NCBI RefSeq assembly: GCF_954871325.1 | Contig: NC_088775.1 | Span: 12,749,561-12,813,560 of the forward strand | Origin: Gordionus sp. m RMFG-2023 | Taxonomy: Eukaryota; Nematomorpha; Gordioida; Chordodea; Parachordodidae | Direction: 5' to 3' | Length of the DNA stretch: 64,000 nucleotides | In this document: positions 37,190 through 50,176 of the stretch, in pieces | Position numbering within the stretch: position 1 is the first letter of the stretch | Layout: each line of letters begins with the position of its first letter | Position numbers and translations under genes: made by a program | Notes under the pieces: model-generated | Databases searched by the model: none | What the model saw: only the letters and a program-made list of their open reading frames with translations | What the model was told of the DNA's origin: nothing

Positions 37190-39036
37190 TCACGGGTATC
37201 GTTCAACGATCATAGCATGACCCTAGAAAAAAAATAAGTTGTTTAATTGGCATTAAATTTTTAGCAAAAATTTTATTTAAAAAAAGATAGAAAATTTTAA
37301 TTATAATAACCTGTCCCCCTGCGGCGCAAGCAGCAACCAAAGCCAATTTTCCGTTCTCCTTTATGAGTCTGTTAGCGGCTGTAACAACGAGTCTAACTCC
37401 AGTAGCACCGAATGGGTGGCCAATTGAGAGAGAGCCTCCCCAAGCGTTTAACTTTTCTAATGGGATAGCACCGACCTAGAGATATTATAATATTTCTAAT
37501 AGTTATTTGCTTTTTTTATACATCTTACGATTTGTCATTGTCGCAAATATTCTGCTACAAATTCAAAAAAAAAGTTTAGAAAAATATCTAATAACTTCTC
37601 ATAAAGCTGTGGACCCTAATTATAGTTCAAAAAATTAAAAAATGTTTAATTGGACATTTTGAGGCCACAGATCAAACAAAGACCGATTTATAGACGACCC
37701 ATAGAATCGGGGGTAATATAAACGAGAGTCAGGTTCGGACCTCTCTCAGAAAATCGGTTACGATTAAGTTTCAGTCAGCAAAATCTCTCATTCTATTTCA
37801 CGCTGGTAGAATTTCTAGGGAATCTTCTGTTCCCTGTTTTTATATTTTTATTTTACTTTAATTTACAAAAGGGTTTCTTGAACAATGTTCGCATTTCTGT
37901 GTCTGACTTTAAATTAAATATATTTTAATTATATCTGGACTAAAATAATATACCGAAATTAACAGTGTGAAAAAAATGAAAACCATCATTTCATAAACAA
38001 GCATGTTTAAATGGAGCCTCATGGTAGAATTTTCTAATGATATTTTCCTAATTTTTTTTAAAAGTGATAATATTAGGTTATTCCTAACAGGCCTTGCAAA
38101 TTATAAAATAAACTCACACCCTTTGTTTAGATTGAAAAAAAAATTGTCTTTTGAAAAATGTCAATATTTGACAAAAATAAAGGCTCAATAAACTTTTATG
38201 TCATTTTGGTAAATGTATATTATTTATTTATTTCAATAAATAAACAAATTTATTATCAAAATTTATTTTAAAACTAAATAAATAATATAAATTACAATTT
38301 AAAAATAAAATAACTTTTCCTTTACGGTTAGCATAATTTTGATTGAACCAGTCAGAGTCAAGAGCTTTCAAAGTAGCTAATATTTGGCCCTAAAAAACGT
38401 TTGCAAAAATAAAAGAAAAATTATTTCGCAATTCGAGAATGGTGAATAGATAAAAATTATATATTTAGTAATAAGAACCTGACGCAAAAAAGAATATTTT
38501 TTAAAAAAATTTAACTTTAAAACTTAAACGCCTTTCTCTTCGCGCCATTTTTCAAAATATCCAAGTCTAATTTGGCTCATAGGCCAGCTTCAAACTAAGA
38601 ATTTATCTCATAACACTGACGAATTTAATATAATTAATAAGGTTAACATATGTTTTTATGTTTGTGCTGGCAGAAAAAATAAGGCTAATTTTGCTTAGAG
38701 GTGGCCCATAATATTTTCATTTGTGGTGCCACATATTTAAAAAAAAAGTTTGCAGATTTTAGCGTTTTAAATTTCTGTTTTACATATAAAAGAGTGTTAT
38801 ATGCTGAATTTTTTTGTAAAAATTTAACGAACGGCAAAGGCTTCATGATATTCGAAAACGTCGATGTCTTTTAGAGTCAGTCCATTTCTATCCAAAATTT
38901 TAGGAGTCGCGTAAGCGGGCCTTTAATTTGTAAAAATAGAAGTTTTTATAAGTTGTATTAATTTTTATTTTTAAAATTTTTTTTAATTTTATTATCTATC
39001 TTATAATCTATCTTATCTGATCTAATCTACTATCAT

Positions 39037-39085
<49 letters not shown>

Positions 39086-42000
39086 CATCCATCCATCCAT
39101 CCATCCATCCATCCATCCATCCATCCATCCATCCATCCATCCATCCATCCATCCATCCATCCAATTTATCTTGCTAGTAGATTAATTTAAAAAAATAGTA
39201 TCACTTACCCAAGCAATAGTTGATCTTTAGGATCCTGTGAAACGTATATGAAATCCCTAAAAAGACATGAATAATTCACAAATACAAAATTAAAAATTAC
39301 AATGTTGAGTGATATTGATATTTAATCTCTAAAAAATTGTAATATGTTCATCACCAATGCAATTTTTTTTATATTTAAATATTGTGTTCCACCATTTTTA
39401 AAGTGTAAGACAATTTTAAACAACCGTACTGTAAATGTACCGAATAAAATTACAAAATTTTTTTATTATCGTAAAAATTTAAATCAAGTTGAAATTAAAA
39501 AATGGCAATTCACACATAAAAAAAATGCCATAAAACCTCAAGTAGGCTTTGGGTTTAAGCCCAAGTTGTTTAGCTCTCTCTTCGGTCATGATAAGCCCCG
39601 CGCTGGCTCCGTCCGTTAAAAATGAGGCATTTCCCGCTGTTACTGAACCGTAGGGTTTAATAAAAGCTGGTTTGAGTTTCGATAACTTATCCAAATCGCT
39701 TACTCTTATGCCGTTGTCTTTGTAGATGGGTTCTTTTTGAGCTGTTTTTTTAAATTCAAAAAGATATTATATATGATCTTTAATTTATGAAATGAAACTT
39801 GTAACTTTACAGAACTAATAATATCTTATTTAAAATAAACTTTTTATAGTAATAATTTAATATAAAATACGTAAATATATATTTATTTTTTTTAAATTAA
39901 ATTTGACGTTTCCTGCAACAACAAGCTAGTCGAAATCCATAAGCTTATTCTAGCACAGATTTGAGTGAGTTTATCAAAAAAATTCATTTTTGTTTTTTTT
40001 TCTTTCCTTTTTTTTAAATCCATGTACTCATTATTTTTTATCCTTCACCTCTCGATATACTTACTTTTTATAATACATCCTTCAATTTTTCCTTCCTTTA
40101 TTTAATCCTATTTCAGTGCAAAGAAACCTAAGACCGGATAAGGAATAATATCTGATAAAAGTCCGCCTTGCGATGCCTTCTCCGCTAACGTATTGGACCT
40201 TAGCGCGTAAGCGTCTTGTTCTTGTCTTGATATCGCGAAGGCTGCCGCTAATCTATCGCCAGAGTGGCCCATCGTTTCGTTCGTAGAGAATTCCGCTATG
40301 GCTGGTAACTTAAATTATTTTATTTTTTTCATTTAAGAAAATATGATTACAAAAAAAAATGTAAAAGGTGTTGTAAATTATAACATTTTTTATGTATATT
40401 AAAAAAATGTCAATCATTAAAAACTTTGATTTTTGATATATTTTTTTTTACAATTTTTTTTTTTTACGATGAAAATTTCTTTTTTTTTAAATATAAAATG
40501 ATTTTTATGATTTTAAATAATGAGTATTTTAAATAAAAACCGTTTGTAATCATCTGTTGTGAAATTTTACTAAGTCTAAGAATTAGTAAGAAGGTCTTTC
40601 TGTTAGTTAAGGAGTTTTTTTTATATATATTTGATTGGGGTAAGTTTTCTTTGTTTCGTTTTCGTAGTTCCTTTTTGAGTTTTATCAGTTGGTGCCGTGT
40701 AAAGCAAATGTTCCATAAGGGTTATTGCAGTCACAATTCGCAATTTTATTACCACTATATTATCAATGCGGCGAGATGACCACTCTTTCAGGTGCAGTAT
40801 ATTCTCATTTGTATTCGACTTTGAGAGAAGGCCACTATAGGCAAATATTCAAAATTGGGAATTAATATATTATAAAGGTAAAATAAAAACACAAATATTC
40901 AAAATTGGGAATTAATATATTATAAAGGTAAAATAAAGGCACAAATATTGAAAATTGGGAATTATTATATTATAAAGGTAAATAAAAAAGATGATTATTC
41001 CAAAATTGGAAATTAATATATTATAAAGGTAAAATAAAGAAGATGATTATTCCAAAATAATTAATATATTATAAAGGTAAAATAAAGACACAAATATTCA
41101 AAATTGAGAATTAATATATTATAAAGGTAAAATAAAAGGATGAATATTCCAAAATTGGAAATTAATATATTATAAAGGTAAAATAAAAACACAAATATTC
41201 AAAATTGGGAATTAATATATTATAAAGGTAAAATAAAAAAGATGAATATTCCAAAAGTGGAAATTAATATATTATAAAGGTAAAATAAAAAAAGATAAAC
41301 ATTCCAAAATTGGAAATTAATATATTATAAAGGTAAAATAAAAAAAGATAAATATTCCAAAATTGGGAATTAATATTAAGATAAAATAAAATAATAAATA
41401 TTAAAAAAAGAGGGACTTTCATAGAGGATCTTTTGTTTTGTTGGGAGGAGGTTTTCAAGTGAATATTATTATTAAAGTAATAGCGGAATAATATATATGC
41501 ATCAAATTATTCGAAATCTTTACCTAACCTACTATATTATCTATGACAGTATTCTTAAGAAATGAAATTCCTATAAAAACCATTTTTTAGTAATACGTTA
41601 TGTTTACTTCGCTTAAAATTTTTTAATCCTTATATAAAATTATTCAGGAATATAAGGAAATTATTCCAGGATATTCAAATAAGGTTTGCGAAATCATATT
41701 CGAAATTATGTTAAATCATTAGACATTAATTTTTATATTAAAAAATCAGTGATTATATTCTTATGAATCTATATTCTACATTATTATTTTGCTTTGGATT
41801 GTATATACCTACTTGTATTTATCTTTTCCATATTCTCCATATCGTTAATTAATCATGGAAATAAGTGGAATGATATCCTGGTCACGGCACCAACTGTCAA
41901 ATCTCTAAAAGGAACTACGAAAACGAAACAAAGAAAACTTACCCCCAATCAAATATCTATAAAAAAAACTCCTTAACTTACAGAAAGACCTTCTTACTAA

Positions 42001-45000
42001 TTCTTAGACTTAGTAAAATTTCCACAACAGATGATTACAAACGGTTTTTATTTAAAATACTCAAATTATTTAAAATCATAAAAATCATTTTATATTAAAA
42101 AAAGAAATTTTCATCGTAAAAAAAATAATGATTGTAAAAAAGATATATCAAAAATCATAAAAAAAAGAAATTTTCATCGTAAAAAAAAATAATGATTGTA
42201 AAAAAAATATATCAAAAATCAAAGTTTTTAATGATTAAAAAAATGTTATAATTTACAACATGCCACCCCTTTATGGGCGCATGGCATGAATATAAAAAAA
42301 TAATAATAAGATATTATTACAAAATTTTCAATGTACTAACACTAATCCTATAGAATTCAATAATGTACTATGATACTAATAGGGGTGTTATGATGAAGAC
42401 ATTTTATGGGCGACATCAAGGTAGTAATAATTGGTTTTCCCACAATTCCATCGCGTCGTTATTTTGTAACAATATCTGGGATCCCGAAGTGCACGGGGCG
42501 GTTTCAACGATAGTAGTCATAGCTCTTCTGAGAAGATCCTCCTCCAGGGGCGTTGACGAGAGACTGGAACTATCATTGGATGTTCGCATTAAATTTCCTC
42601 TGTTCGCCGATGGAGCTGAATGGGTGCTAGGGAGCGACAGTTGGATCTGCATCTGTTCACGCATCCTTCTGTTGGTATTCCCACTCTTTCGTGATGGGGA
42701 TAGGGAATTGTAATTATTTTCCTTGAACGAGGAAGCGACGCTGTTACAGCTGTAACAGTGATGGTCACATCAGGAGTCAATGCAGTGTCATCAGTGGAGA
42801 TTCTCGCGACCCCCTCACTACTATAAATACCTGGGCCAGTCCGCGGGGAATACCAACAGAAGGATGCGTGAACAGATGCAGATCCAACTGTCGCTCCCTA
42901 GCACACATTCAGCTCCATCGGCGAAGAGAGAAAATTTAATGCGAACATCCAATGATAGTTCCAGTCTCTCGTCAACGCCCTCGGAGGAGGATCTTCTCAG
43001 AAGAGCTATGACTACTATCGTTGAAACCGCCCCGTGCACTTCGGGATCCCAGATATTGTTACAAAATAACGACGCGATGGAATTGTGGGAAAACCAATTA
43101 TTACTACCTTGATGTCGCTCATAAAATGTCTTCATCATAACATTCCTATTAGTATCATAGTACATTATTGAATTCTATAGTATTAGTGTTAGTACATCGA
43201 AAATTTTGTAGTAATATCTTATTATTATTTTTTTTATATTCATGCCATGCGCCCATAAAGGGGTGGCATGTTGTAAATTATAACATTTTTTTATGTATAT
43301 TAAAAAAATGTCAATCATTAAAAACTTTGATTTTTGATATATTTATTTTTACAATTTTTTTTTTACGATGAAAATTTCTTTTTTTTTAATATAAAATGAT
43401 TTTTATGATTTTAAATAATTTGAGTATTTTAAATAAAAACCGTTTGTAATCATCTGTTGTGAAATTTTACTAAGTCTAAGAATTAGTAAGAAGGTCTTTC
43501 TGTAAGTTAAGGAGTTTTTTTTTATATATATATTTGATTGGGGTAAGTTTTCTTTGTTTCGTTTTCGTAGTTCCTTTTTGAATTTTATCAAAAGGGATAA
43601 TACAAAATTATTCCTAAATATTCGAAATTATTCTAAGGTATTTAACATGTTCCCATAGGCCAGGATTTTCCTGTAGGGGGCACTATTAGGCGGAGTTTAC
43701 GCTATCAATTCTTAGGTTAAATTCACTTAGTGTTGATTTTTGGCTATGTTAATAAAAATAATCTTGAGGATCTAGGTTAACATATTCAAAAAAAATTTTT
43801 TTTAGCCTAATTTAAGGCTTGAATTATGTTTAGATTCATAGTTTGTAGATAACGGTATGTACGAGCAACCTCAAATAAATGAATAAATTTATTATAACAA
43901 AAGAAAAGTTTATAGAACAAAAAGAAAATATTCCCAAGGAAAATAAAATGATATAATAATTTACGCATAGAACTTTAAAAAAAATTTATTCATTAAATTT
44001 GTAAAAACATTTTTGAATTGGGGATGTCATGGCGTGGTCTTTTGGCATATAAAAAGCTTCGGACATAAGATATGAGCCCTCAAATGCAATAATAAAACAC
44101 ATTACTAGGACACAAGGCTTCATAGATTATTTCCATGGGCCAAAAATTGAATTTTTATTCTAAATTTTAGAATTGTGCAATCTATGAAGCACTAATATTG
44201 GTTAATTTTTTTATGATTCCATTCAAAGAATTATTATATTTAATTATATTTCTTTAAAAAATAAACCCTTTTATAAGGTAACATATAAAATCGTACTTCG
44301 GGAATCAGCGATTTAGGTGTAATCCTAGTAAACAAGGCCAATTTAGAACCAAAGCTCTTAGCTTTGGGGTAAGAGAGCATGATTTGCCTCATTTCCCGGC
44401 TAAAACGTATAGGAACGTCGGAGAGCAATTCTACCCCTCCGGCAATAGCAGAGTCACACATGCCGGAATTTATATATCCTATACCTATTTAGAGAAGAAG
44501 AAAAAAATTTAAAAAATATATATGAATTGAGGTAAATAAAGAAAGTTAAAGGAGATGAAATATATGGGGTTAAAATAGGTTCACGCTTTTTTTAAGTTTC
44601 AAAAAAAACTCTTGTAGCCAATCTTTCTCCTTCTGGATGAATTTTGAATATGTCATGGATTAAAGAATAAGATGGATATAAAATGAAGCATTCATATGTA
44701 AGAATATGAGCAGCATTGAGTCTTTAATAAGAAAAAAATACATGGTTAATAAGAATGAGAATAATCAGAATTATAATCGAGGATAAGGATTAAGGTTATG
44801 TGCAAGTTTTTCTGAAGATTTAACCCCTTGAGGGGTAAGGTGAAAAAAATAATGGTTGGTGGGGATAGCTCCCACCTCCACCCCACCCCCCATTTAATTT
44901 TTTTTAATATTTCACTCAATTATTAAAGTTTTCGATACTTTAGATGTTTACCTTATAATTAATTATAAATAAAACATGTTTGAAGATTTAATATCATAAA

Positions 45001-47502
45001 CAAATTTTATAAGAATTTGAGGTAAATAAAGCAAAAATACCTTAGATACTATGTCTAATATTTTTGCAGTAATCAAAATAACTATAAATTTTTTTTTAAT
45101 AATAGTGTTTCTTTAAAAATAAAAGTTAGTTTTTGCCTCCAAAGCTAAATGTTATTAAGGAATTATCATTTTAAAATAATTTTAATTTAAAAGAAAAAAT
45201 ATATTTGAAGGAGAAGATACAAGATTGGCATGTTAAAATCTGACCATTTTCATTAAAAATCATATTCAAATGCTTTAATATTATTAAAATATAAATTTAA
45301 ATCTTACAAGTTGTAATAGCTTGATTGGCTGATATACATGCCATACTTACAGTGTGAGCAGGAATTCTATCTGACAATCCGGCTAGCAATGATGACTTAA
45401 AATAATTCAACAAAAATCATTAAATTATATATTTATTTATTTTTAATTAAAAAGACTCTTTGATTAGCTTTTTACGCGTGTTTTATCATATATTATATGC
45501 GTTAATAAAGCCATACAAAGAATAAATGTCTTATATAGTTTTAGAATGCATTCTGACTTCTCTGGCAACATTGGTAGTTTTGCAATCTTGTACCACATTA
45601 CCAAAAACAACATATTCAATAGCTTCTTTGGGTACTTGTGTGCGATTGATTAAACCACTAAAGTAAAAAAAAATTTATTATTCCAATTCTAATATACAAC
45701 TTTTCTATTTAAGTAAAATACGAGCCTTTAAATATTCATATATAAGATTAGGAGGTAAAGGCTGCTAATATAGTAAGCGATAAGTATGATCTTAAATATA
45801 ACTAGAAACAAAAAAAAAGTTTAAACACTGGTGTTGGAAGAGGGAGGGGAAAATATATGTTTAATGAATCAGTATGGGCTGATCTACCTGAATTGGTCTA
45901 TAAAAATGTTTCTCAATTTTTGGACTGGTCCAGATAATTTTTATTGGTTGTTATTTTTTACAATTTGTCCAGCCTAGAAATTTAAAATCAGCACTAACCA
46001 AAATAAATATTTTTGAGCTGCCCCTCTCTCTAATTTAAATTTTTGCCTTTTAAATAGAATTTTTATGAGTACCATATAATTAAAAAAACTAAACTTTTAT
46101 CACCCCCCTAAATAAATAAATAAAACAGTAACATTTCTAAGAATACAATAGAATCTTATATATATTTTAATAATATATTTAAGAACGATTTATGTAGTTT
46201 CTTTTTTTTAATAAAAATGCTTTTTTTCTGAAAATTTTAAATTATAGTCATTATTTTTAAACAACTTCTCTTATTTTTCTTTCAAATAATTGTTTGTAGT
46301 GATATATTTTACCCATCTCCATATAACATGCCACCTGTCATAGGATTGTGCCATTAATTGGATTAAATGGGGCCAATATTTCACATTTTTTTTAAAATAA
46401 TGGATTGGGCCAATATTTTCAAAAAAATTGGTTCAAAATTTCTATTGTTTTTGGTTATTTTAAGATTGTATATACAATTATATAATATTTTTTATTTTAT
46501 ATATAATTTCATAATAATAAATTAATAAAAAGAGCTAATTTAATTTATTTATGTTTAAAAAAAGTGAATTATTTTAAAATATAGAATAGCAAAACTTTGA
46601 TAAAATTTATTTGCAGGAAAAAAATTTAAATGAGTCACATTACTTAATAATGGCTTGATTTAGCTAATTTTTAAAAATGGCTAACCAAAGATTATAGCCA
46701 TTTTAAATTATTGGCTAAATCTAATTTAACAACACTACATTCAGCCATAAATAGTGCCCATATTTTAAATGAGTTGACTAACTTTTGGAGAACAAATTTG
46801 TGAAAATTAGTTGTTTTTTTTGTATAAGAAATAGTAATTTTTTAATGACATTGGTTGAAAGATAAATCATAAACAATAATTAATCTAAAATAAATATTGG
46901 ACTGCTATCGTTTAGTAATATCAAAAAATATTGGCAGATTAGTAAAAAATTTGTTCAGCTTAAATTATTTAATATTAATTTATGCATAGATATCTTCAGA
47001 GAGAGGAAAAAGGGAATTCCTACTTCAAAAATTTGTTTGTAAATTTCCTCCTAGGCACACCCCTCTCTTTATAAAATGTATACAATATATCAGTATAAAC
47101 AATAATTTCAAATAAAAATAAGTAAAAGTTAATAATTTTTTTAAAATAATGATTGTAATTCAAAATTTTTAAATAAAATAAATGAAAAACCAAAATTATT
47201 TTTATAAAAATATAACATAACCAAAGGCCTAGAATATGTGACTACCCAATAAAATTTATCAAGGAAACCCCCACCTAATAATGTTTTCCCCTCCTTTAGC
47301 AAAATCCTAGCTATGCCTATGATTTTAAAATATTTTCTACTTTGATAAAAAAAAATATTGATTTTTAAAAGATTATTATTTAACTTAATAGCATATTTTG
47401 ACAAAGTATGTTGAGTTTCATTTTTATATAGTGTGCCAGATTGAATAAATGGTGTCCTAACAGCATCAACCAAAACAATATTTTTACCAGATTTGTTTAC
47501 AT
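37190..47502 (-). CDS. HADHB: mitochondrial trifunctional protein beta (3-ketoacyl-CoA thiolase)
   Basis: Eleven exons on the complement: 47385-47502, 45558-45657, 45308-45395, 44297-44484, 40128-40308, 39537-39741, 39209-39256, 38833-38920, 38315-38389, 37311-37475, 37190-37222. All phases join, giving about 429 residues and a TGA. The text follows HADHB closely: VDAVRTPF, catalytic-Cys block [106 protein letters not shown] and [18 protein letters not shown]. The enzyme cleaves 3-ketoacyl-CoA with CoA in long-chain beta-oxidation, paired with HADHA. HEAFA (rather than NEAFA) and the GHPFGATG form fit HADHB over ACAA2. The first exon, with start codon and mitochondrial presequence, was not found; it should lie above 47502. 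Both catalytic cysteines and the histidines are present. Confidence 0.95.
39036..39162. repeat. compound (ATCT)n-(ATCC)n microsatellite
   Basis: A run of about twelve ATCT units passes directly into about nineteen ATCC units, in a HADHB intron between the exons at 39209-39256 and 38833-38920. The clean switch suggests a T-to-C change that spread by slippage. Likely polymorphic in length. Confidence 0.97.
40842..41390. repeat. tandem array, ~50-bp unit, about 11 copies
   Basis: The unit is approximately ACAAATATTCAAAATTGG plus GAATTAATATATTATAAAGG plus TAAAATAAA. Copies alternate between an ACACAAATATTC and a GATGAATATTCC start, giving a higher-order pattern. The array lies between the two facing LTR-like copies in a HADHB intron. 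Confidence 0.95.
41895..43590. repeat. large palindrome, ~750-bp arms
   Basis: The left arm (41895-42682) and right arm (42846-43590) are near-identical inverted copies separated by a 163-bp spacer. The outer ~320 bp of each arm is the LTR-like unit; the inner ~420 bp is less AT-rich and open on the outward strand, reading [20 protein letters not shown] in both arms. The spacer contains the 18-bp palindrome CTGTTACAGCTGTAACAG and a TATAAATA box about 25 bp before the right arm. RNA across this intron could fold into a hairpin of more than 700 bp. Confidence 0.9.
46990..47316. repeat. dispersed repeat copy in HADHB intron
   Basis: On the complement this begins AGGCATAGCTAGGATTTTGC, passes AGGAGGGG and GGTGGGGG runs, and contains a CAATAAAATTTATC-type segment like the repeats at 16505 and 62030. 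The other end carries CCTCCTAGGCACACCCCTCTC. Ends resemble a GGCRTAGCTAGG-type transposon, but no target duplication could be fixed. Confidence 0.5.
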
Positions 47503-50176
47503 CTTTTGCTTAACCGTTTATTAATATAATCAAATATAATTATATTAATTTTAAACAGAATATATACTTCCATAGTTTCTTTTAAAAAATGTAAGATATA
47601 ATGAGTAATTCGCAGCTATAAATATAATTTGATAAATAATACACATTAAAGATGTACTTCGGGATGATTTCATGCTCTTATTAAATAAAACAGCTGATAA
47701 ATGTAAAAAAATATATAACTGGCAGCCGTCAGCCATCAAATTTATTTATTTTCTTCAAGTCTTCATTCGTGATCACAGTATATTCTAAAATACTACAAAA
47801 ATCAACTTTTTTATGCCAATGTTTCAATTTCAAAATTTAAAAAATCTGACTATTCTAATAGCTAATAAAAGTAAATATTCCTGTTTTACACATTGTTGAT
47901 GGAAGAAATTGAAAGTATTTGATATTTTTATTGATGAATAATTTAAATTTTTTTTCTTTTAGGCATAAAGTTAACTTTGCTTCAAGGTAGACAAAACTCA
48001 CTGGTTATTATGAAAAGTCTAGACAATCAATTCCAAATTTTAAAAGAAAGGTTTATGGTTTAAATTATAGTTGCTACTCATTTTTAATTATCTGAGGATA
48101 TTGTATAAATTTATATTTCTACAAATATCTTGCTTGGCATAATATCGAGATTTAATTTTTTTTTAAATATATCCAGTTCCTAGATTTTTTTTAAAAAAAT
48201 GGTTCAAATTTTAAATTTATTTGAAAAGAGGTCTTTTTTCTTAGATTTGAGTTATAAGTGTTTTTGATTCCAGACTGTTAATAAGCCATATATTCACAAT
48301 ACTAGTTTTTTAGGAAAATTATTTTTAATTGCTATCTTATTATAATAATGCCAAAACCTTTGCATGAAATGATCAGATCAAAAGGATAACCATGTTTGTA
48401 TCTTTTCTAGATTATAAAAATAAAAGAGTACAGAAAATGTGATGTGTAAAATAATTTCATATTCTTATTGATATAGAAAATAGGAGTTTTGTCTTGATGA
48501 CTGCTGTTATTGCAATGGTCAGATATGTTTGGAGAAGTTTCAAGAGGTGGAATTCTCTCCTAACAATAAAAATATCTTGACGTTGAAAGAAAATGTTAAT
48601 ATTAGTGGGAGAAGCTATTATTATGAAATATGGCAATTAAAGTTAAATTGGAAATAACAATGAGAAAGAATGAAAACAAACAATGGATTTGATAATTACA
48701 ACTCTTTTACTATTTTTGAATAAAATCGTTTATGACAGTTGTATTTTTATATACCTTGAACTATTAGATCCTAACAAGCAATGGTTTTTATTGGATTATT
48801 TGGTTTTGGGACCACCATTGTATACAATTTGGTGGAAAAAAGCTCTAAACAGTTTTCTTATGAAGGAGAGAATGGGCCTTTAACTGGTTGCTTGAGCTAT
48901 GATGTCTTAGCATAAATGCTTTCAACAACTAAAATATTTTCATTTTGGCTTCCTTCTCAATATATCTACCTTTATAAAGGAATCTGACTGATTTATAGAT
49001 TTATTCCATAAATATTTTGCTTATAGTCCATGATTTATTCGAAAGTGACATTAATAAATTAGACCTAATAATATCCACACATGTCATGAACACTCCTAAC
49101 AAATTTTATCTATAATAGTAGGCTAATTCCCTACGATTTCCTAATATTTTAATTGACCTAATAATTTTATGAATAATTTTGATCATAATGGGTTCTTGTG
49201 AGCGTTACTTTTTAAAACTTAAATTAATTAAAATCAACCTGAGATTCTGCATGTCTCAGAATTGGCCTATGAATCCCAAATTTTCAGGATTGTTAAAGGA
49301 TACTTTACATATGCATCTAGATAGTCTAAATGCATATACATCAACCTAAATATATCTAAATACCATTTTGCTCAAGATATATTTTTATTATTTTTATGTA
49401 AGGTGGGCATAAGGCCAAATTTAGGATTTTATTGTTAAAATTTCAATTTTAAAGGGAGCTAGGAAAAATTCTAAAATATATATTTAATGATTATAAATTA
49501 TAATTGTTAGAATTCAGTAATATAACATTTTTAATTATTAAGGCATCCTTATTTATTTTTAAAGATATTTTTTACCACAAAAAAAGTCTTTTATCCAGGA
49601 CAGTTGATGGCAGAGTTGTGATATAATTTATGAATATAACTATATTGGGATATTTTAATATACTAAATTCCTGACCCTCATATCTAAATTGATGAGTGTC
49701 AAAGTTTATATCATTACTTGTATCCTCTACGGGGTGCTAAAGAAAAAAAGTTGTTTTATCTTTTATAATCAAGTAGTAACCTTAATAATTCATCAACTAA
49801 AACTTAAAATTTACCATGTTGTTGTCTTCATTGCGTAAAATAAAATTTTTTGTTTTTGGAATGAAATAAGCATGGGCCTAATATTTAATCAATTGAATTC
49901 GAATATTATTTTTTTAATATTAAAAGATGTATAATAAAATTATATCAAATCTTATCTAAAAATATATACAGATACCTCTAAAAATATATCTATATACTTT
50001 TTAAAGTGTACCTAGATAGAGATGTGACATTTTTGATCTAGATACTTTAACAAATCTGATAATTTCCATAGAAAATGATATCATGAATTCTTTAGAAAAG
50101 AATTTTTATCATCTTTTATAGACAAAAATGTAATTAAGCTAAAAAAAATTTAGTTTAGTAAAATTGTAAATATAGT
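47503..50176. other. unassigned stretch with a coding-like fragment
   Basis: This should hold the missing 5' exon of HADHB, which I could not identify; the minus frame 47551-47739 lacks a convincing mitochondrial presequence. On the plus strand, 48480-48660 reads EFCLDDCCYCNGQICLEKFQ then EVEFSPNNKNILTLKENV up to a stop. A further frame near 48775-48900 reads VFIGLFGFGTTIVYNLVEKS. These look like a decayed gene or transposase that I do not recognise. Confidence 0.35.

Larger units (their letters stand above)
40369..43590. mobile_element. rearranged cluster of LTR-like copies (fossil)
   Basis: Three related ~320-366 bp LTR-like units begin TGTTGTAAATTATAAC and end in CA: 40369-40687 (+), 41895-42260 (-), 43269-43590 (+). 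The first two are each followed, two bases on, by TGGTGCCGTG. In the second the match runs on as TGGTGCCGTGACCAGGAT, complementary to the 3' end expected of tRNA-His, so it looks like a primer-binding site. Between copies 1 and 2 lies a tandem repeat; between 2 and 3 a large palindrome. No gag or pol domain is visible, so the family is unassigned. The cluster is broken and rearranged, a fossil in a HADHB intron. Near-identity of the arms suggests it is not very old. Confidence 0.65.

Noticed and set aside
39344-39619. 91-codon plus-strand frame
   Set aside because: Antisense of the HADHB exon encoding [20 protein letters not shown]; no motif of its own.
40842-41390. Possible CRISPR-like array
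   Set aside because: Units are directly tandem with no unique spacers, in an intron of a eukaryotic gene.
42363-43165. 110-116-codon frames on both strands taken as real genes
   Set aside because: They lie in the two arms of a large palindrome and mirror one another; there is no recognisable domain. Treated as part of the repeat.
47551-47739. Minus-strand frame as the HADHB mitochondrial presequence exon
   Set aside because: It has acidic and polar residues near its Met and no amphipathic Arg-rich helix at the start. No donor of matching phase was convincing.
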